Origin: CAZTZL01 sp964617625
GTDB lineage: Bacteria > Zhuqueibacterota > QNDG01 > DSAB01
Assembly: GCA_964617625.1 (NCBI GenBank)
Contig: CAZTZL010000014.1
Coordinates: 1-53,577, forward strand
Length of the DNA: 53,577 nt
Direction: 5' to 3'
A model generated the notes under the pieces. It did not search any database, was not told the origin of the DNA, and saw nothing but the letters and a program-made list of their open reading frames with translations. The position numbers and the translations under genes were made by a program. Positions within the stretch are counted from its first letter, which is position 1, and each line of letters opens with the position of its first letter. This document shows, piece by piece, positions 1 through 8,040 of the stretch.

Positions 1-951
1 AGGGGTCTCGGAGCCGCTAAAGCGGATGTAAAAATTTTGCATCTGAATCTCTTGCCGTTTGGTTTGTACGATTCCCGGGTTAATGCGATGGCGTGGGACG
101 CGGACGGTATGTGGATCGGCGGAGGACCGCGCGATGAGGAAACCGGAGGGATTACCTTCTGGGATATGGAAAATGAAAAATGGGTCTATTATGAATCCCA
201 ATTGATCACGCAGCTTCCCAGCGACCGGGTCTATTCCATGCTTGGGGACGAGGATTGTGTCTGGTTCGGGACAGACGAGGGGCTGGCCAGATACGATAAA
301 AACGAAAATGTATGGCGGGTTTACGGGATACACCAGAACCTTTGGGATGACCGGGTATACAGTCTTGCGCTCGGGGACAGGATCCTCTGGGTCGGGACCG
401 AATACGGCATCAACCGGATTTTTCTGCCGGGCATGGTCATCGAGCAGGTTCGTGACGACCGGTTGGTTCACAGACCGATTTATGGCCTGGAAGCGGATGG
501 CCCGGACGTCTGGGCCGGTACGGATCAGGGACTTTTTCACTATGCCAGTGCGGATGGAGAATGGGAGTACGTGCAGGATTATCCGGGCATGATTGCGGAT
601 ACGATCCGCGCGATCTCGGTCTGGCAGGACGAAGTCTGGATTGGATCTTCGGACGGCGTGGAAGTTTTCAGTAAGAAGGAAAATCAGTGGAAGGGATTTC
701 AGAAAGCGCATTTCCCGACAGAAGGGCCGATTTATACGATTTTGGCCGACAGCGCGGCGGTCTGGGCAGGAACCGATCATGGTGTCTTGAAATACAACCG
801 GGAAGAAGATCGGTGGCGGCTGTTTACCACCGATGACGGTCTTTTGGATAATGAAGTGCGATGGATTTTACTGGACGGAGATTATATCTGGTTTGGAACC
901 GGCCGGGGCCTGACCCGGTTTTACTGGAATGCCCCGTACCGGACGGATTAA
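1..951 (+). CDS. Beta-propeller repeat protein, 5' partial
   Basis: The frame is open to the left edge of the window, so the gene starts outside it; the TTG at 37 is not needed as a start. The protein shows at least seven repeats of about 40 residues, each centred on a W-x-G-T/S-x-x-G-L/V/I core (for example VWFGTDEGLARYD, VWAGTDQGLFHY, IWFGTGRGLTRF). This is the pattern of the two-component-regulator propeller family and of related extracytoplasmic propellers. Such blades usually form a periplasmic or outer-surface binding domain. No histidine kinase, membrane segment or sorting domain follows before the stop, so the visible part is only the propeller. The missing N-terminus could hold a signal peptide. 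Fold is clear, function unknown. Confidence 0.85.
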   Translation, partial: RGLGAAKADVKILHLNLLPFGLYDSRVNAMAWDADGMWIGGGPRDEETGGITFWDMENEKWVYYESQLITQLPSDRVYSMLGDEDCVWFGTDEGLARYDKNENVWRVYGIHQNLWDDRVYSLALGDRILWVGTEYGINRIFLPGMVIEQVRDDRLVHRPIYGLEADGPDVWAGTDQGLFHYASADGEWEYVQDYPGMIADTIRAISVWQDEVWIGSSDGVEVFSKKENQWKGFQKAHFPTEGPIYTILADSAAVWAGTDHGVLKYNREEDRWRLFTTDDGLLDNEVRWILLDGDYIWFGTGRGLTRFYWNAPYRTD

Positions 952-994
952 AGTTTAAATATAATTGGTCACTATTACGATTGGTCCCCTGTTT

Positions 995-1561
995 TTATTG
1001 AGCCGGTTTCCTATGATAAGTATCTATTGTATCAAAAGCGTCCTCGGTTTGGATACGATTGATGATGAAATTCTGCAACTCTTTCGATGAAGCGGTCAAA
1101 ATGAGCCGGTCTCCGATGGTTTCGTGGGCAATACATAATGAATCGCTTTTAATTTGATTTTTAAGCCATTGCTGGCCCAAAGGGGCAAGCTGGAGTGCGG
1201 GTTCAATTTGTTTGACAAAAAGGATGCTGTGCAAAGCCAGGAAATGTAATCCCCAAAAAGTTTCGTCGTCCTTTTCACGGGATTGCGGATACAGATCCAG
1301 GAATAACCGATTTTGTAATTTGAACAGATGTACTTCGAATCGCAGTGTGTCTTCTTCTTCCTTTAGAAACAGTTTATACTTTTTCTCTCCATCCTGAGTA
1401 AAAATCAGACTTCCATCTTCATCTTCTCCGATCCATTCCCCCACAAGATTTTTATCAAAAATGGTCACATCTTCAGTGTAAAATGGATGAATCGAAGTGA
1501 CGATACACCCTGCAAAGATTAACAGAAGACAGACAGGCAGAATTTTAAATAAAGGTTTCAT
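995..1561 (-). CDS. Hypothetical lipoprotein
   Basis: A 188-residue protein with a short basic N-terminus, a hydrophobic stretch and a lipobox (LLLIFAGC), so it is probably cleaved and lipidated at Cys19 and anchored in the envelope. The rest is polar and beta-rich, with a central K/E-rich region, and I recognise no domain. GGAGG lies six bases before the ATG, which supports this start. It is transcribed towards the propeller gene, so the two genes are convergent. It is separated by about 180 bases from the next minus-strand lipoprotein and probably has its own promoter. Lipoprotein status is well supported; function is unknown. Confidence 0.8.
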   Translation of the reverse strand: MKPLFKILPVCLLLIFAGCIVTSIHPFYTEDVTIFDKNLVGEWIGEDEDGSLIFTQDGEKKYKLFLKEEEDTLRFEVHLFKLQNRLFLDLYPQSREKDDETFWGLHFLALHSILFVKQIEPALQLAPLGQQWLKNQIKSDSLCIAHETIGDRLILTASSKELQNFIINRIQTEDAFDTIDTYHRKPAQ

Positions 1562-1738
1562 TTGTCCTCCCCGATCATTTTACGAAACGGGAATTGTCAT
1601 CCCGAATAATTCATTAACATGCGCTTTCCAAAGAATCGGGATAACCTGAATAATTCGCTTATTTTTTTAGAACGGCCGTAATTCATTTAAGGATCACAAA
1701 TTATAGTAATTAATTTTCAAGTTTGAGAATGATTCAGG

Positions 1739-2281
1739 TTATAATCCCCACGGATAATTTTGTCGATAAAGGCAATATCGTCCCGATGCAGATTGTTTAA
1801 GATCGATTGTAACGTTGAAAGAACTGTCCTGATCGGCTAAATACATTTGTGACAGAGTAATATGGTAGGTTTCAGATTGCACATCGGTGATTTTGTAAGT
1901 GAGATCGAAAAGACAGAGGCAGTTACATAATCCCATACCCTCCTTTTCGACGATATGAATCTGGTTTCCCTCGATGTCTATATCGGCCATAATGGTATCG
2001 GGACAACAGTTGAATCCTGTGTTGATATGCTGCAATGTGAGTGTGCTGATTCCGTCATATTGATAAAGAATACAATCATAATCGGATGAGATTGTGTCTG
2101 CGGGTGCTTTTGCGAGTTCATTCTTACACACGCTTGTCTGGATCAATGCTCCGGCCGGGGATTCGTTCTGATTTGGAACCGAGGTTGTTTTATCCTTTTC
2201 GCAGGATGAGAAAAAAATGGAGAAGACTGAAAATAACAATAGGATTGTTATTTTCCCGGTTTTTATTTGACAGTCAGCCAT
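1739..2281 (-). CDS. Hypothetical lipoprotein
   Basis: A 180-residue protein when started at the ATG at 2281, which has the strong ribosome binding site GGGGGAG five bases upstream. A longer reading from 2317 would put 12 extra residues before the signal peptide and is unlikely. The N-terminus has a lysine, a long hydrophobic core (ITILLLFSVFSIFF) and a lipobox-like SSC, followed by a polar Lys/Thr/Ser/Pro linker typical of mature lipoproteins. The body contains several cysteines (the CCPD and CNCLCLF segments), which could form disulphides in the periplasm. I recognise no family. Confidence 0.75.
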   Translation of the reverse strand: MADCQIKTGKITILLLFSVFSIFFSSCEKDKTTSVPNQNESPAGALIQTSVCKNELAKAPADTISSDYDCILYQYDGISTLTLQHINTGFNCCPDTIMADIDIEGNQIHIVEKEGMGLCNCLCLFDLTYKITDVQSETYHITLSQMYLADQDSSFNVTIDLKQSASGRYCLYRQNYPWGL

Positions 2282-2365
2282 GTCACTCCCCCTTTTATAT
2301 ATTGAAACTTCAATCATTTTTTATGGCTTTTTGATTATGTCTGATACCAAGATTACACAAAGGGA

Positions 2366-2689
2366 TTATACCGTTGCCTTGCGAAGCCGGTTTCTCAACT
2401 TTTTCATCTCTGTTCGAACAGATTTGAGTTTTTTGTGGTCGTGGGCTTCGAGGGCCTTGTCCCGTTCTTTTTTCAGGTCCTTGATTTTCAACTTAATCTG
2501 TTTTTTATTGACTCCCACCACTTCGTGATGTTCGTGCATGTCGATGTTTAATGCCGTGCAGATTGCTTTGATCAGATGTTCTTTGTTGAGCTGTGTGTAA
2601 CCCTGAACGGCTTCGTGCTCGATCCCGGCCGCGATCTCTTTTAATTGTGCAGCAGTCTTGTGCTTTAATTCTTTGAATGTGTGTTCCAT
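2366..2689 (-). CDS. Small Rho-N/SAP-like domain protein
   Basis: A 107-residue, highly charged protein. Residues 1-50 (LKHKTAAQLKEIAAGIEHEAVQG, followed by NKEHLIKAIC) resemble the helix-extended-loop-helix nucleic-acid binding domain at the N-terminus of Rho and in SAP-like proteins. Residues 65-105 are a Lys/Arg/Glu-rich predicted coiled coil (KKQIKLKIKDLKKERDKAL, then KLRNRLRK). AAAGGA lies eight bases before the ATG. Comparable small proteins are annotated as hypothetical in many environmental genomes. A nucleic-acid binding role is plausible but inferred. It sits alone between a lipoprotein gene and the sugar kinase gene. Confidence 0.75.
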   Translation of the reverse strand: MEHTFKELKHKTAAQLKEIAAGIEHEAVQGYTQLNKEHLIKAICTALNIDMHEHHEVVGVNKKQIKLKIKDLKKERDKALEAHDHKKLKSVRTEMKKLRNRLRKATV

Positions 2690-2791
2690 TATCGGTTCCT
2701 TTAATTGATTAAAAAATGAGTCTTTGGGAAAATGATTCTGTTAGTCAATATAATAAAATCAATTGAATCTGGCAAGACGTCTTCTGTCCTG

Positions 2792-3682
2792 TCAGTCATG
2801 GGATCTGTTTTTCAGAAGTTGTTCCAATTCATATTTATCTGGAATGCCTTTGCGAGCGCCCATTTTTGTACAACAAAGAGCTGCGGCTGCGCTTGAAAAT
2901 AGAAGTGTTTCTTCCCAGGATTTTCCAATTGCGACACAATACGAAAAAGCGCCGTGAAATGTATCCCCCGCGCCGGTTGTATCTACTGCTTTGATTTTCA
3001 TGGCGGGGAAATGTCCGCAGTCCTTTTCCCGTTTCCAGAGAAGCCCTTTCCCTCCCAAAGTGATAACCACATTTTGACAATGGCGGTGAAGTGTGTCGAG
3101 CGCTTTTTCCATGTTTGTGTTGTTGGTGAAATCCGCAGCGAACTTTTCGGAGCAGATTGTGTAATCCACAATATCGATTAATTTTTTTGTGCCGTGATGT
3201 ACCGAACCGGCATCGAGTATCGTTGGAATTTTTTGAATTCGGGCTTGTTTCGCGAGAGGAATCGACAGATCCGGTTCATGGCCGTCAAAGAGGATCACTT
3301 TGGGATGAACATGCGAGAAATCGATCTCTCCTTTTTTCAGGTATTGGTTGCTGGGTCTATAGTTGATCACCGTCCGGTCACCGTTCGATTTGACTAGCAC
3401 AATGGAAAGCGGCGTCGGATGGTTGCCGCGAACGATCAGATCGGTGATCACCTCTGCTGATTGCAATTCATTAAAATGTTGATTGCCGAAGAAATTATTT
3501 CCAAGATAACCGGCGAATGCCGCTCTACCTCCTAAGCGGGCGACGCTGACCGCCGCATTGGCTGCGGGCCCGCCTCCGCAGGAAGTTAAACTCTCCGCGA
3601 CACATTTTTCATCCGGTAACGGATGGTGAGGGACGGCCAACACCAGGTCGTAGGATGAGATTCCTATACAGAGAACGTCAAT
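2792..3682 (-). CDS. PfkB-family sugar kinase
   Basis: Ribokinase-like fold enzyme that probably phosphorylates a sugar or nucleoside with ATP in the cytoplasm. The substrate-side glycine motif (SCGGGPAANAAVSVARLGG) and the catalytic C-terminal motif (DTTGAGDTFHGAF, base Asp in GAGD) are intact. Overall it looks like the ketohexokinase/sulfofructose-kinase-like branch, but the substrate cannot be read from sequence. The only canonical start in frame is the GTG at 3643, which would delete the first beta strand. The frame continues upstream as DVLCIGISSYDLVL, typical of the family N-terminus. I therefore place the start at an ATT at 3682 that overlaps the TGA of the upstream DUF3795 gene (ATTGA). 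Translational coupling is likely. Start uncertain, family certain. Confidence 0.9.
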   Translation of the reverse strand: MDVLCIGISSYDLVLAVPHHPLPDEKCVAESLTSCGGGPAANAAVSVARLGGRAAFAGYLGNNFFGNQHFNELQSAEVITDLIVRGNHPTPLSIVLVKSNGDRTVINYRPSNQYLKKGEIDFSHVHPKVILFDGHEPDLSIPLAKQARIQKIPTILDAGSVHHGTKKLIDIVDYTICSEKFAADFTNNTNMEKALDTLHRHCQNVVITLGGKGLLWKREKDCGHFPAMKIKAVDTTGAGDTFHGAFSYCVAIGKSWEETLLFSSAAAALCCTKMGARKGIPDKYELEQLLKNRSHD

Positions 3683-4091
3683 TTTGGCTATACTGCTTTT
3701 GATGGATCAGGTCCAGATTATTTTTTTTCGAAAAGAATGCTTTTTGAAATTGCCGATACTCCTCATCCGAACATCTCGCTCTGCATTTTTCGGCGAATGC
3801 TTTCATTTGTTCGAAGACCTTTACAATTTTATCACAGGGATAGTCTGCACATTCGCCGCAATTTCGAATTTTTCTTGATCCTGCGCATTTCTTCAAATCC
3901 TCAAATGCACATTTATTTAAGGATCGGCATCCGCGGCAGGCGATCTCTTCCGCAGAGACCACGCTGTCCCGTAATCCGATCTGATGCCACAAGACGGCTA
4001 CTTTTTCAAGGTGTTCGGCATTACCGCTCTGAGTCGCAATGAACCGCGGGCAAACGCCGCAATCGTCTCCGCAGACGCCCAGGTTTTGCAT
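3678..4091 (-). CDS. DUF3795 cysteine-rich protein
   Basis: A 137-residue protein with the N-terminal signature of DUF3795 (LGVCGDDCGVCPRFIA) and further cysteine pairs (CRGCRSLNKCAF, CGECADYPCDKI), giving about a dozen cysteines. The spacing suggests one or more zinc or iron-sulphur sites, though the family has no established biochemical role. GAGG precedes the ATG by about eight bases. Its stop codon overlaps the apparent ATT start of the PfkB kinase gene, so the two are probably translated from one message. The tail after residue 110 is polar and helical. Family assignment is confident, function unknown. Confidence 0.85.
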   Translation of the reverse strand: MQNLGVCGDDCGVCPRFIATQSGNAEHLEKVAVLWHQIGLRDSVVSAEEIACRGCRSLNKCAFEDLKKCAGSRKIRNCGECADYPCDKIVKVFEQMKAFAEKCRARCSDEEYRQFQKAFFSKKNNLDLIHQKQYSQN

Positions 4092-4112
4092 GCATTGCCT
4101 CTTTCTGTGAGA

Positions 4113-4943
4113 TTATTGTTTATTGTCTTCCGACAATCTCAATGTATGTTCAATCAGTTCGGTGCCGCCTGCCGGGCCGTGTCCCGGCACCACGATTCGG
4201 GCATTGCCAAATTTAGCCAGCACTTTTTTCAAAGAAACCGGCCACTGTTCCATGTCGGCATCTCCGGTAAAACCCAGATTGCTTGACTGGATGGATTTAA
4301 CCATGCACCCGCCGAAAAGAAGTTTTTTTTGCGGGAAATAGACAACGAGGTTGTCCGGAGAATGACTTGGTCCGGGATAGTAGACCTCAACGCTGTCCCC
4401 GCCAAAATCCAAGTTCAATCCTTTGTCGATTTCGAAAAGCCGATTCGGTTCCAAATAAACGGCTGCCGCGTGTGCGTCGCGGTATTTCTTCATTCCGGGT
4501 TCATTCAGCCATGTTAATAACTTTGTCCGTGTTTTTTCGGCTCTTTCTTTTAGAAGCCGTGCCGTCAAATCAGAGCCGTAAATTTCGATTCTGTTTTGAA
4601 TGAGACAGCCGTTGCCTCCCAAATTATCATTGTGATATCCCGTGTTGATTTCCACAATCCGGATCTTTCCGAATTTGCTTTTAATCCAATTGATTACCTG
4701 TCCGGCGGCCTCGTCCGTATAGGGCGTATCAACCCAGACCAGTACATCTCCTGCGCATCGGACGAGTATGGAGTTGGCTGGCCACGGAAAGCTGTGAATC
4801 ACGACATAAACATCGTCATCGATTTTTTCAATCCTCAGTTCATCGGACAATTGGATGGTTTTGTCTGCTATTTCGGAAACCAACAGACCATTCAATAACA
4901 CCAGTGATAATGCCAGTTTCCAACTGATTCTGCCGGATATCAT
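4113..4943 (-). CDS. Exported subclass B1-type metallo-beta-lactamase homologue
   Basis: A 276-residue metallo-beta-lactamase-fold protein with a signal-peptide-like N-terminus (hydrophobic residues 9-23), so probably periplasmic. The second half matches subclass B1 closely: GPSHSPDN (H194, equivalent to H196), FGGCMVKS (C213 and K216, equivalent to C221 and K224), SSNLG (N222, equivalent to N233) and PGHGPAGG (H255, equivalent to H263). The HxHxD zinc motif instead reads NTGYHND at residues 100-106: H104 and D106 (equivalents of H118 and D120) are kept, but the first His is Gly102. The zinc-2 ligands are complete while zinc-1 lacks one ligand. The ATG overlaps the rsgA stop by four bases. 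It may hydrolyse beta-lactams or another substrate; activity is not predictable. Confidence 0.9.
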   Translation of the reverse strand: MISGRISWKLALSLVLLNGLLVSEIADKTIQLSDELRIEKIDDDVYVVIHSFPWPANSILVRCAGDVLVWVDTPYTDEAAGQVINWIKSKFGKIRIVEINTGYHNDNLGGNGCLIQNRIEIYGSDLTARLLKERAEKTRTKLLTWLNEPGMKKYRDAHAAAVYLEPNRLFEIDKGLNLDFGGDSVEVYYPGPSHSPDNLVVYFPQKKLLFGGCMVKSIQSSNLGFTGDADMEQWPVSLKKVLAKFGNARIVVPGHGPAGGTELIEHTLRLSEDNKQ

Positions 4944-6025
4944 TTTTGATTTTCCCTGTTTTTATCCTTCATCACGGATTTGACGTATTTGCCGAATGCC
5001 TTGTCTTTTTTCCTTTTTTCGAGGTAGGACATGTTCAGGTAGGCCGATTCTTTTTTCATTTTAATGTAATTTTGATACCGTGCTTCGGGAAGTGCGCCCG
5101 CTTCGATCGCGGCCAGTACAGCGCAGCCTTCTTCCTGAAGATGGGTGCAGTCGCGATACCGGCACGAATCGGCCAGCTCCGCAATTTCGCTGAATGTGTC
5201 TTCAAGTCCCGCTTCCACGGCCATGTTTCCCAGTTCCCGCATGCCGGGCGTGTCGATGATCATGGCCCCGTTTTTCAGAATGATCATCTGGCGCCGGGCC
5301 GTGACATGCCTTCCCCTGCTGTCCTTTTTCCGGACGGGCTGTGTTTCGAACAAGGCCTCGCCCACGAGGTTGTTCAGCAGCGTGGTTTTCCCCACGCCGG
5401 AAGAACCGAGCAGACAGTACGTTTTTCCCGGAGCCAGTAATTTTTTGACATCGTTCAATCCCGAATGATCCTGATTGCTGAAAACGATGATCCGGATGTC
5501 CGGCATGATTTTCTGAATAGCTGCTTTCTTAATTTCGATTTCATCCACTGTGGACAAATCACTTTTACTCAACAGGACTACCGGATGAATACGTCCTTCG
5601 TGGACCATGACAAGATAGCGTTCCAGCCGTCTGAGATTGTAATTGGCATCGAGCGACTGCATGATCATGGCTGTGTCGATGTTGGCGGCGATGAGCTGGA
5701 AATCAATCTTCTTCCCGGCAGTTTTTCTTTTTAACAGTGATTTTCTCGGAAAGATCTCATGAATCACCGCGAGGGAGTCTTCGTTGAAAATCTGCAAATA
5801 GACCCAGTCGCCTACGGTGGGGTAGTCCAGCGGAGAATCCGCATTGAACATCAGCTTCCCGGCGATCTCCGCAAATAATTCGCCTGTACCATTGTGAATG
5901 ACGTAACTGTTTTTGTTGACAGCAGTCACTCTGGCGATTTGATAATCGGCTGTTTTATCGGAATCGACATGATCCTGATACCATTTGCCGAAACCAAGAT
6001 TTTTGATAGATTCCATTTTTTTCAT
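4940..6025 (-). CDS. rsgA: Ribosome small-subunit-dependent GTPase A
   Basis: A 361-residue circularly permuted GTPase that helps 30S subunit maturation by binding near the decoding centre. An N-terminal OB-fold (residues about 25-100) is followed by the G4-like SKSD (153-156), the P-loop GSSGVGKT (207-214), switch II DTPG (258-261) and a C-terminal zinc site C-x4-C-x-H-x5-C (C288, C293, H295, C301). The permuted order G4-G1-G3 is diagnostic. G4 has Ser instead of the usual Asn or Thr. There is no clear ribosome binding site before the ATG at 6025; the in-frame ATG at 6016 is an alternative. The downstream beta-lactamase-fold gene overlaps its stop, so the pair is a transcriptional unit. Confidence 0.93.
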   Translation of the reverse strand: MKKMESIKNLGFGKWYQDHVDSDKTADYQIARVTAVNKNSYVIHNGTGELFAEIAGKLMFNADSPLDYPTVGDWVYLQIFNEDSLAVIHEIFPRKSLLKRKTAGKKIDFQLIAANIDTAMIMQSLDANYNLRRLERYLVMVHEGRIHPVVLLSKSDLSTVDEIEIKKAAIQKIMPDIRIIVFSNQDHSGLNDVKKLLAPGKTYCLLGSSGVGKTTLLNNLVGEALFETQPVRKKDSRGRHVTARRQMIILKNGAMIIDTPGMRELGNMAVEAGLEDTFSEIAELADSCRYRDCTHLQEEGCAVLAAIEAGALPEARYQNYIKMKKESAYLNMSYLEKRKKDKAFGKYVKSVMKDKNRENQK

Positions 6026-6086
6026 TTAATATATTCAAACTTTGAAATGTCGTTTGATGATAATGAAAAAATTATCCAATGTCAAC

Positions 6087-6116
6087 ATACATTTGGTGGG
6101 TTGTTATCAAATGTAT
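6087..6116. promoter_or_regulatory. Inverted repeat upstream of rsgA
   Basis: Perfect 9-base arms ATACATTTG (6087-6095) and CAAATGTAT (6108-6116) are separated by 12 bases, about 60 bases before the rsgA start. The size fits a dimeric regulator operator, or a short 5'-UTR hairpin on either strand. No regulator gene adjoins it. The surrounding gap 6026-6381 otherwise holds only AT-rich sequence and the terminator at 6203-6242. Confidence 0.35.
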
Positions 6117-6202
6117 TGATGAGAAGAATAATGTACTGTAAACTATTTTCCTTCAGGCACTTCTTTAAGCTGGTTCTGGATTGTTTCCTGAGTCGAGAAA
6201 AT

Positions 6203-6242
6203 AAAAAGCCGGAACCATTATACTTCATTGGCCCGGCTTTTA
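6203..6242 (-). terminator. Intrinsic terminator of the 7887-6382 operon
   Basis: Stem AAAAGCCGG (6204-6212) pairs with CCGGCTTTT (6233-6241) around a 20-base loop. Read on the minus strand the stem is followed by a T-rich run, and it lies about 140 bases after the stop of the 6382-6960 gene. The plus-strand T-run is weaker, but the hairpin could work both ways. Confidence 0.65.
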
Positions 6243-6381
6243 AACTCTTTTTATGATGTGCTGGCTAAAGCTGCTGTCTTCTTTATTGGATACAGGTTAC
6301 TTTAGCCGGGACGAAATTAAAACGTTGCGGTTTTTATATACAAAGAACTCGAAAAATCCTTTTTCTATGTATGCAGCTATT

Positions 6382-6960
6382 CTACATCATCGGCACATCG
6401 ACTTCGACCTTCCCGAGTACGACGACAGCCACCTTGATCTTGATTTTAAATTTAATGGGAGATGATGACGCATTCCCTGTTACGTGAAAATAGATTCTGT
6501 TGTCGCCATGGAAAAACGGAGAAATGGATTGATCGATCTGCAAAACGCCATCACTGTCCAGCGAAGGTGACTGCTCTGTTCCTTCAACAGATGCCAGGTT
6601 TACTCCACTGAGTGTCATCAGATCCTGTTCCGTTCCTGGCGCCCCCGTCGCACTGACCTGTACGGTTCCTGTGATAGTTGTTCCCGGATTGCTTTCGTTA
6701 TCGATAATTGTATAAGTGACGCCCTGCAGATGAATGCCGAGTACTTCTTCATATGCGCTGCTTTCTATAATGTCGTTTACCACTTCTGTCGCATCGACCA
6801 TTCCTGTTTCAGAGAAAGCGGTGCCAGCTTCATCGATTTGAATCGTTTGGTCTGCAGTACCCAACACAGGGACTTCGACGTACCGTGTTTCACACTTAAA
6901 ACCCATTAAAAGAAGGCACAGTATACCGAAGATCACAATTTTTATAATATTTTTATTCAT
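6382..6960 (-). CDS. Hypothetical exported protein, possible lipoprotein
   Basis: A 192-residue protein with an N-terminal signal (MNKNIIKIVIFGILCLLLMG) ending in GFKC, a non-classical lipobox. The mature part is Thr/Ser/Gly-rich with alternating hydrophobic residues (TITGTVQVSATG, IKFKIKIKVAVVV), so a beta-sandwich is likely. A TAGGAGGAAG ribosome binding site precedes the ATG. It begins 18 bases after the stop of the barrel-protein gene upstream, so the two are probably one operon, and a terminator follows at 6203-6242. It may be a periplasmic or surface partner of the barrel. No family recognised. Confidence 0.75.
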   Translation of the reverse strand: MNKNIIKIVIFGILCLLLMGFKCETRYVEVPVLGTADQTIQIDEAGTAFSETGMVDATEVVNDIIESSAYEEVLGIHLQGVTYTIIDNESNPGTTITGTVQVSATGAPGTEQDLMTLSGVNLASVEGTEQSPSLDSDGVLQIDQSISPFFHGDNRIYFHVTGNASSSPIKFKIKIKVAVVVLGKVEVDVPMM

Positions 6961-6978
6961 AACTTCCTCCTAAGGATT

Positions 6979-7887
6979 TTATATACCAAAGTTCAAACCG
7001 GCGGAATAGACTGTTCTTATGCCGAATGACGCATCGGCATTCAAGTGCAGAATCAGAAAATTGAAACCCAATCCCACAGTCATTAAAACGCCGTTGTCCC
7101 CGTCGACATCCATTGAGACTCCGTATTTCCCAAATTCACCATTGTATTCGTATTCGAGTTTGGCGTTGCTGTTGTCCAAACCAATTCCGCCGTAGAGAAG
7201 AATCGGGCCGAGCCCTTTACTCGCCTGTACGCCCATGTGAAGTGTTGTAAATTTTAGTAAATCCCCGCCGACGCTGATTTTCTGATAGAAAACGCCGGCA
7301 GCAATATCCACAGGGCATAACGGTATATATTGATTGATGTTGTGTCTAACGCCGATGCCGAAGAGTGAAATATCACCCATCTCGGAATCGCCGCCCATGT
7401 TCAGCCAGCTGCTGTTGAAGAGCCGAAGCGTCGCCTCTGTTCCCATAATGGCACCGACAGTAATCTGCGGAGCGGCAAATGGAATGGCGTTCATATCCAA
7501 TCCGCCCGAGAATATATAGGTCGTTCCTCCTGTTCCGTTCACAGAAACGGATTTTTCACTGCCGACCACAGTGGATGCCTCTGCTGTCTGTTGAGGGGTA
7601 AATGTGCCTTCGGTTTCGGCTTCAAAAGTCTTGTCCTTGTCCATGAACGGAGCAATCATAGCCACCAGACCGATGCGAAGCCGGATCCCGTTCTTGGGTA
7701 TTTTAGCAGAATGATACCAGCCGCGATTCATATTGGCACCTATTCCATTCACAAGAGGCTTGATATATCCCACGGCATTTCCTTCGGTATATCGTTCGAG
7801 ATTTTCTTCGATTTGTGCAAAAACCAGCGAGCTTGTAAAAATCATGCATAAGAGAATTGTCAAGAGAAAAAGAGACTTTTTCTGCAT
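6979..7887 (-). CDS. DUF6588-like outer-membrane protein
   Basis: A 302-residue protein with a clear signal peptide (SLFLLTILLCMIFTSSLVFA, cleavage before QIEEN). It resembles DUF6588 proteins of FCB bacteria: an N-terminal segment starting YTEGNAVGYIKPLVNGIGANMNRGWYH-like, then amphipathic, glycine-rich beta strands and a C-terminal strand ending in aromatic/hydrophobic residues (AGLNFGI). A beta-barrel inserted in the outer membrane is likely. TAAGGAGG precedes the ATG. It is the first gene of a two-gene operon with the hypothetical exported protein. Substrate or role unknown. Confidence 0.8.
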   Translation of the reverse strand: MQKKSLFLLTILLCMIFTSSLVFAQIEENLERYTEGNAVGYIKPLVNGIGANMNRGWYHSAKIPKNGIRLRIGLVAMIAPFMDKDKTFEAETEGTFTPQQTAEASTVVGSEKSVSVNGTGGTTYIFSGGLDMNAIPFAAPQITVGAIMGTEATLRLFNSSWLNMGGDSEMGDISLFGIGVRHNINQYIPLCPVDIAAGVFYQKISVGGDLLKFTTLHMGVQASKGLGPILLYGGIGLDNSNAKLEYEYNGEFGKYGVSMDVDGDNGVLMTVGLGFNFLILHLNADASFGIRTVYSAGLNFGI

Positions 7888-8040
7888 TTTGACCTCCTTA
7901 TCATTAACGGTTTAACACTGCTGATAATTTCATCCGAGATAAAAAATATGATGAATGAACATACGAAAATGTACAGAACAACGATTGTTAAAGTCAAGTG
8001 TTTTTTTCGATTTTGAAAGTTGTCCTTTTTTTCGGTTTAT

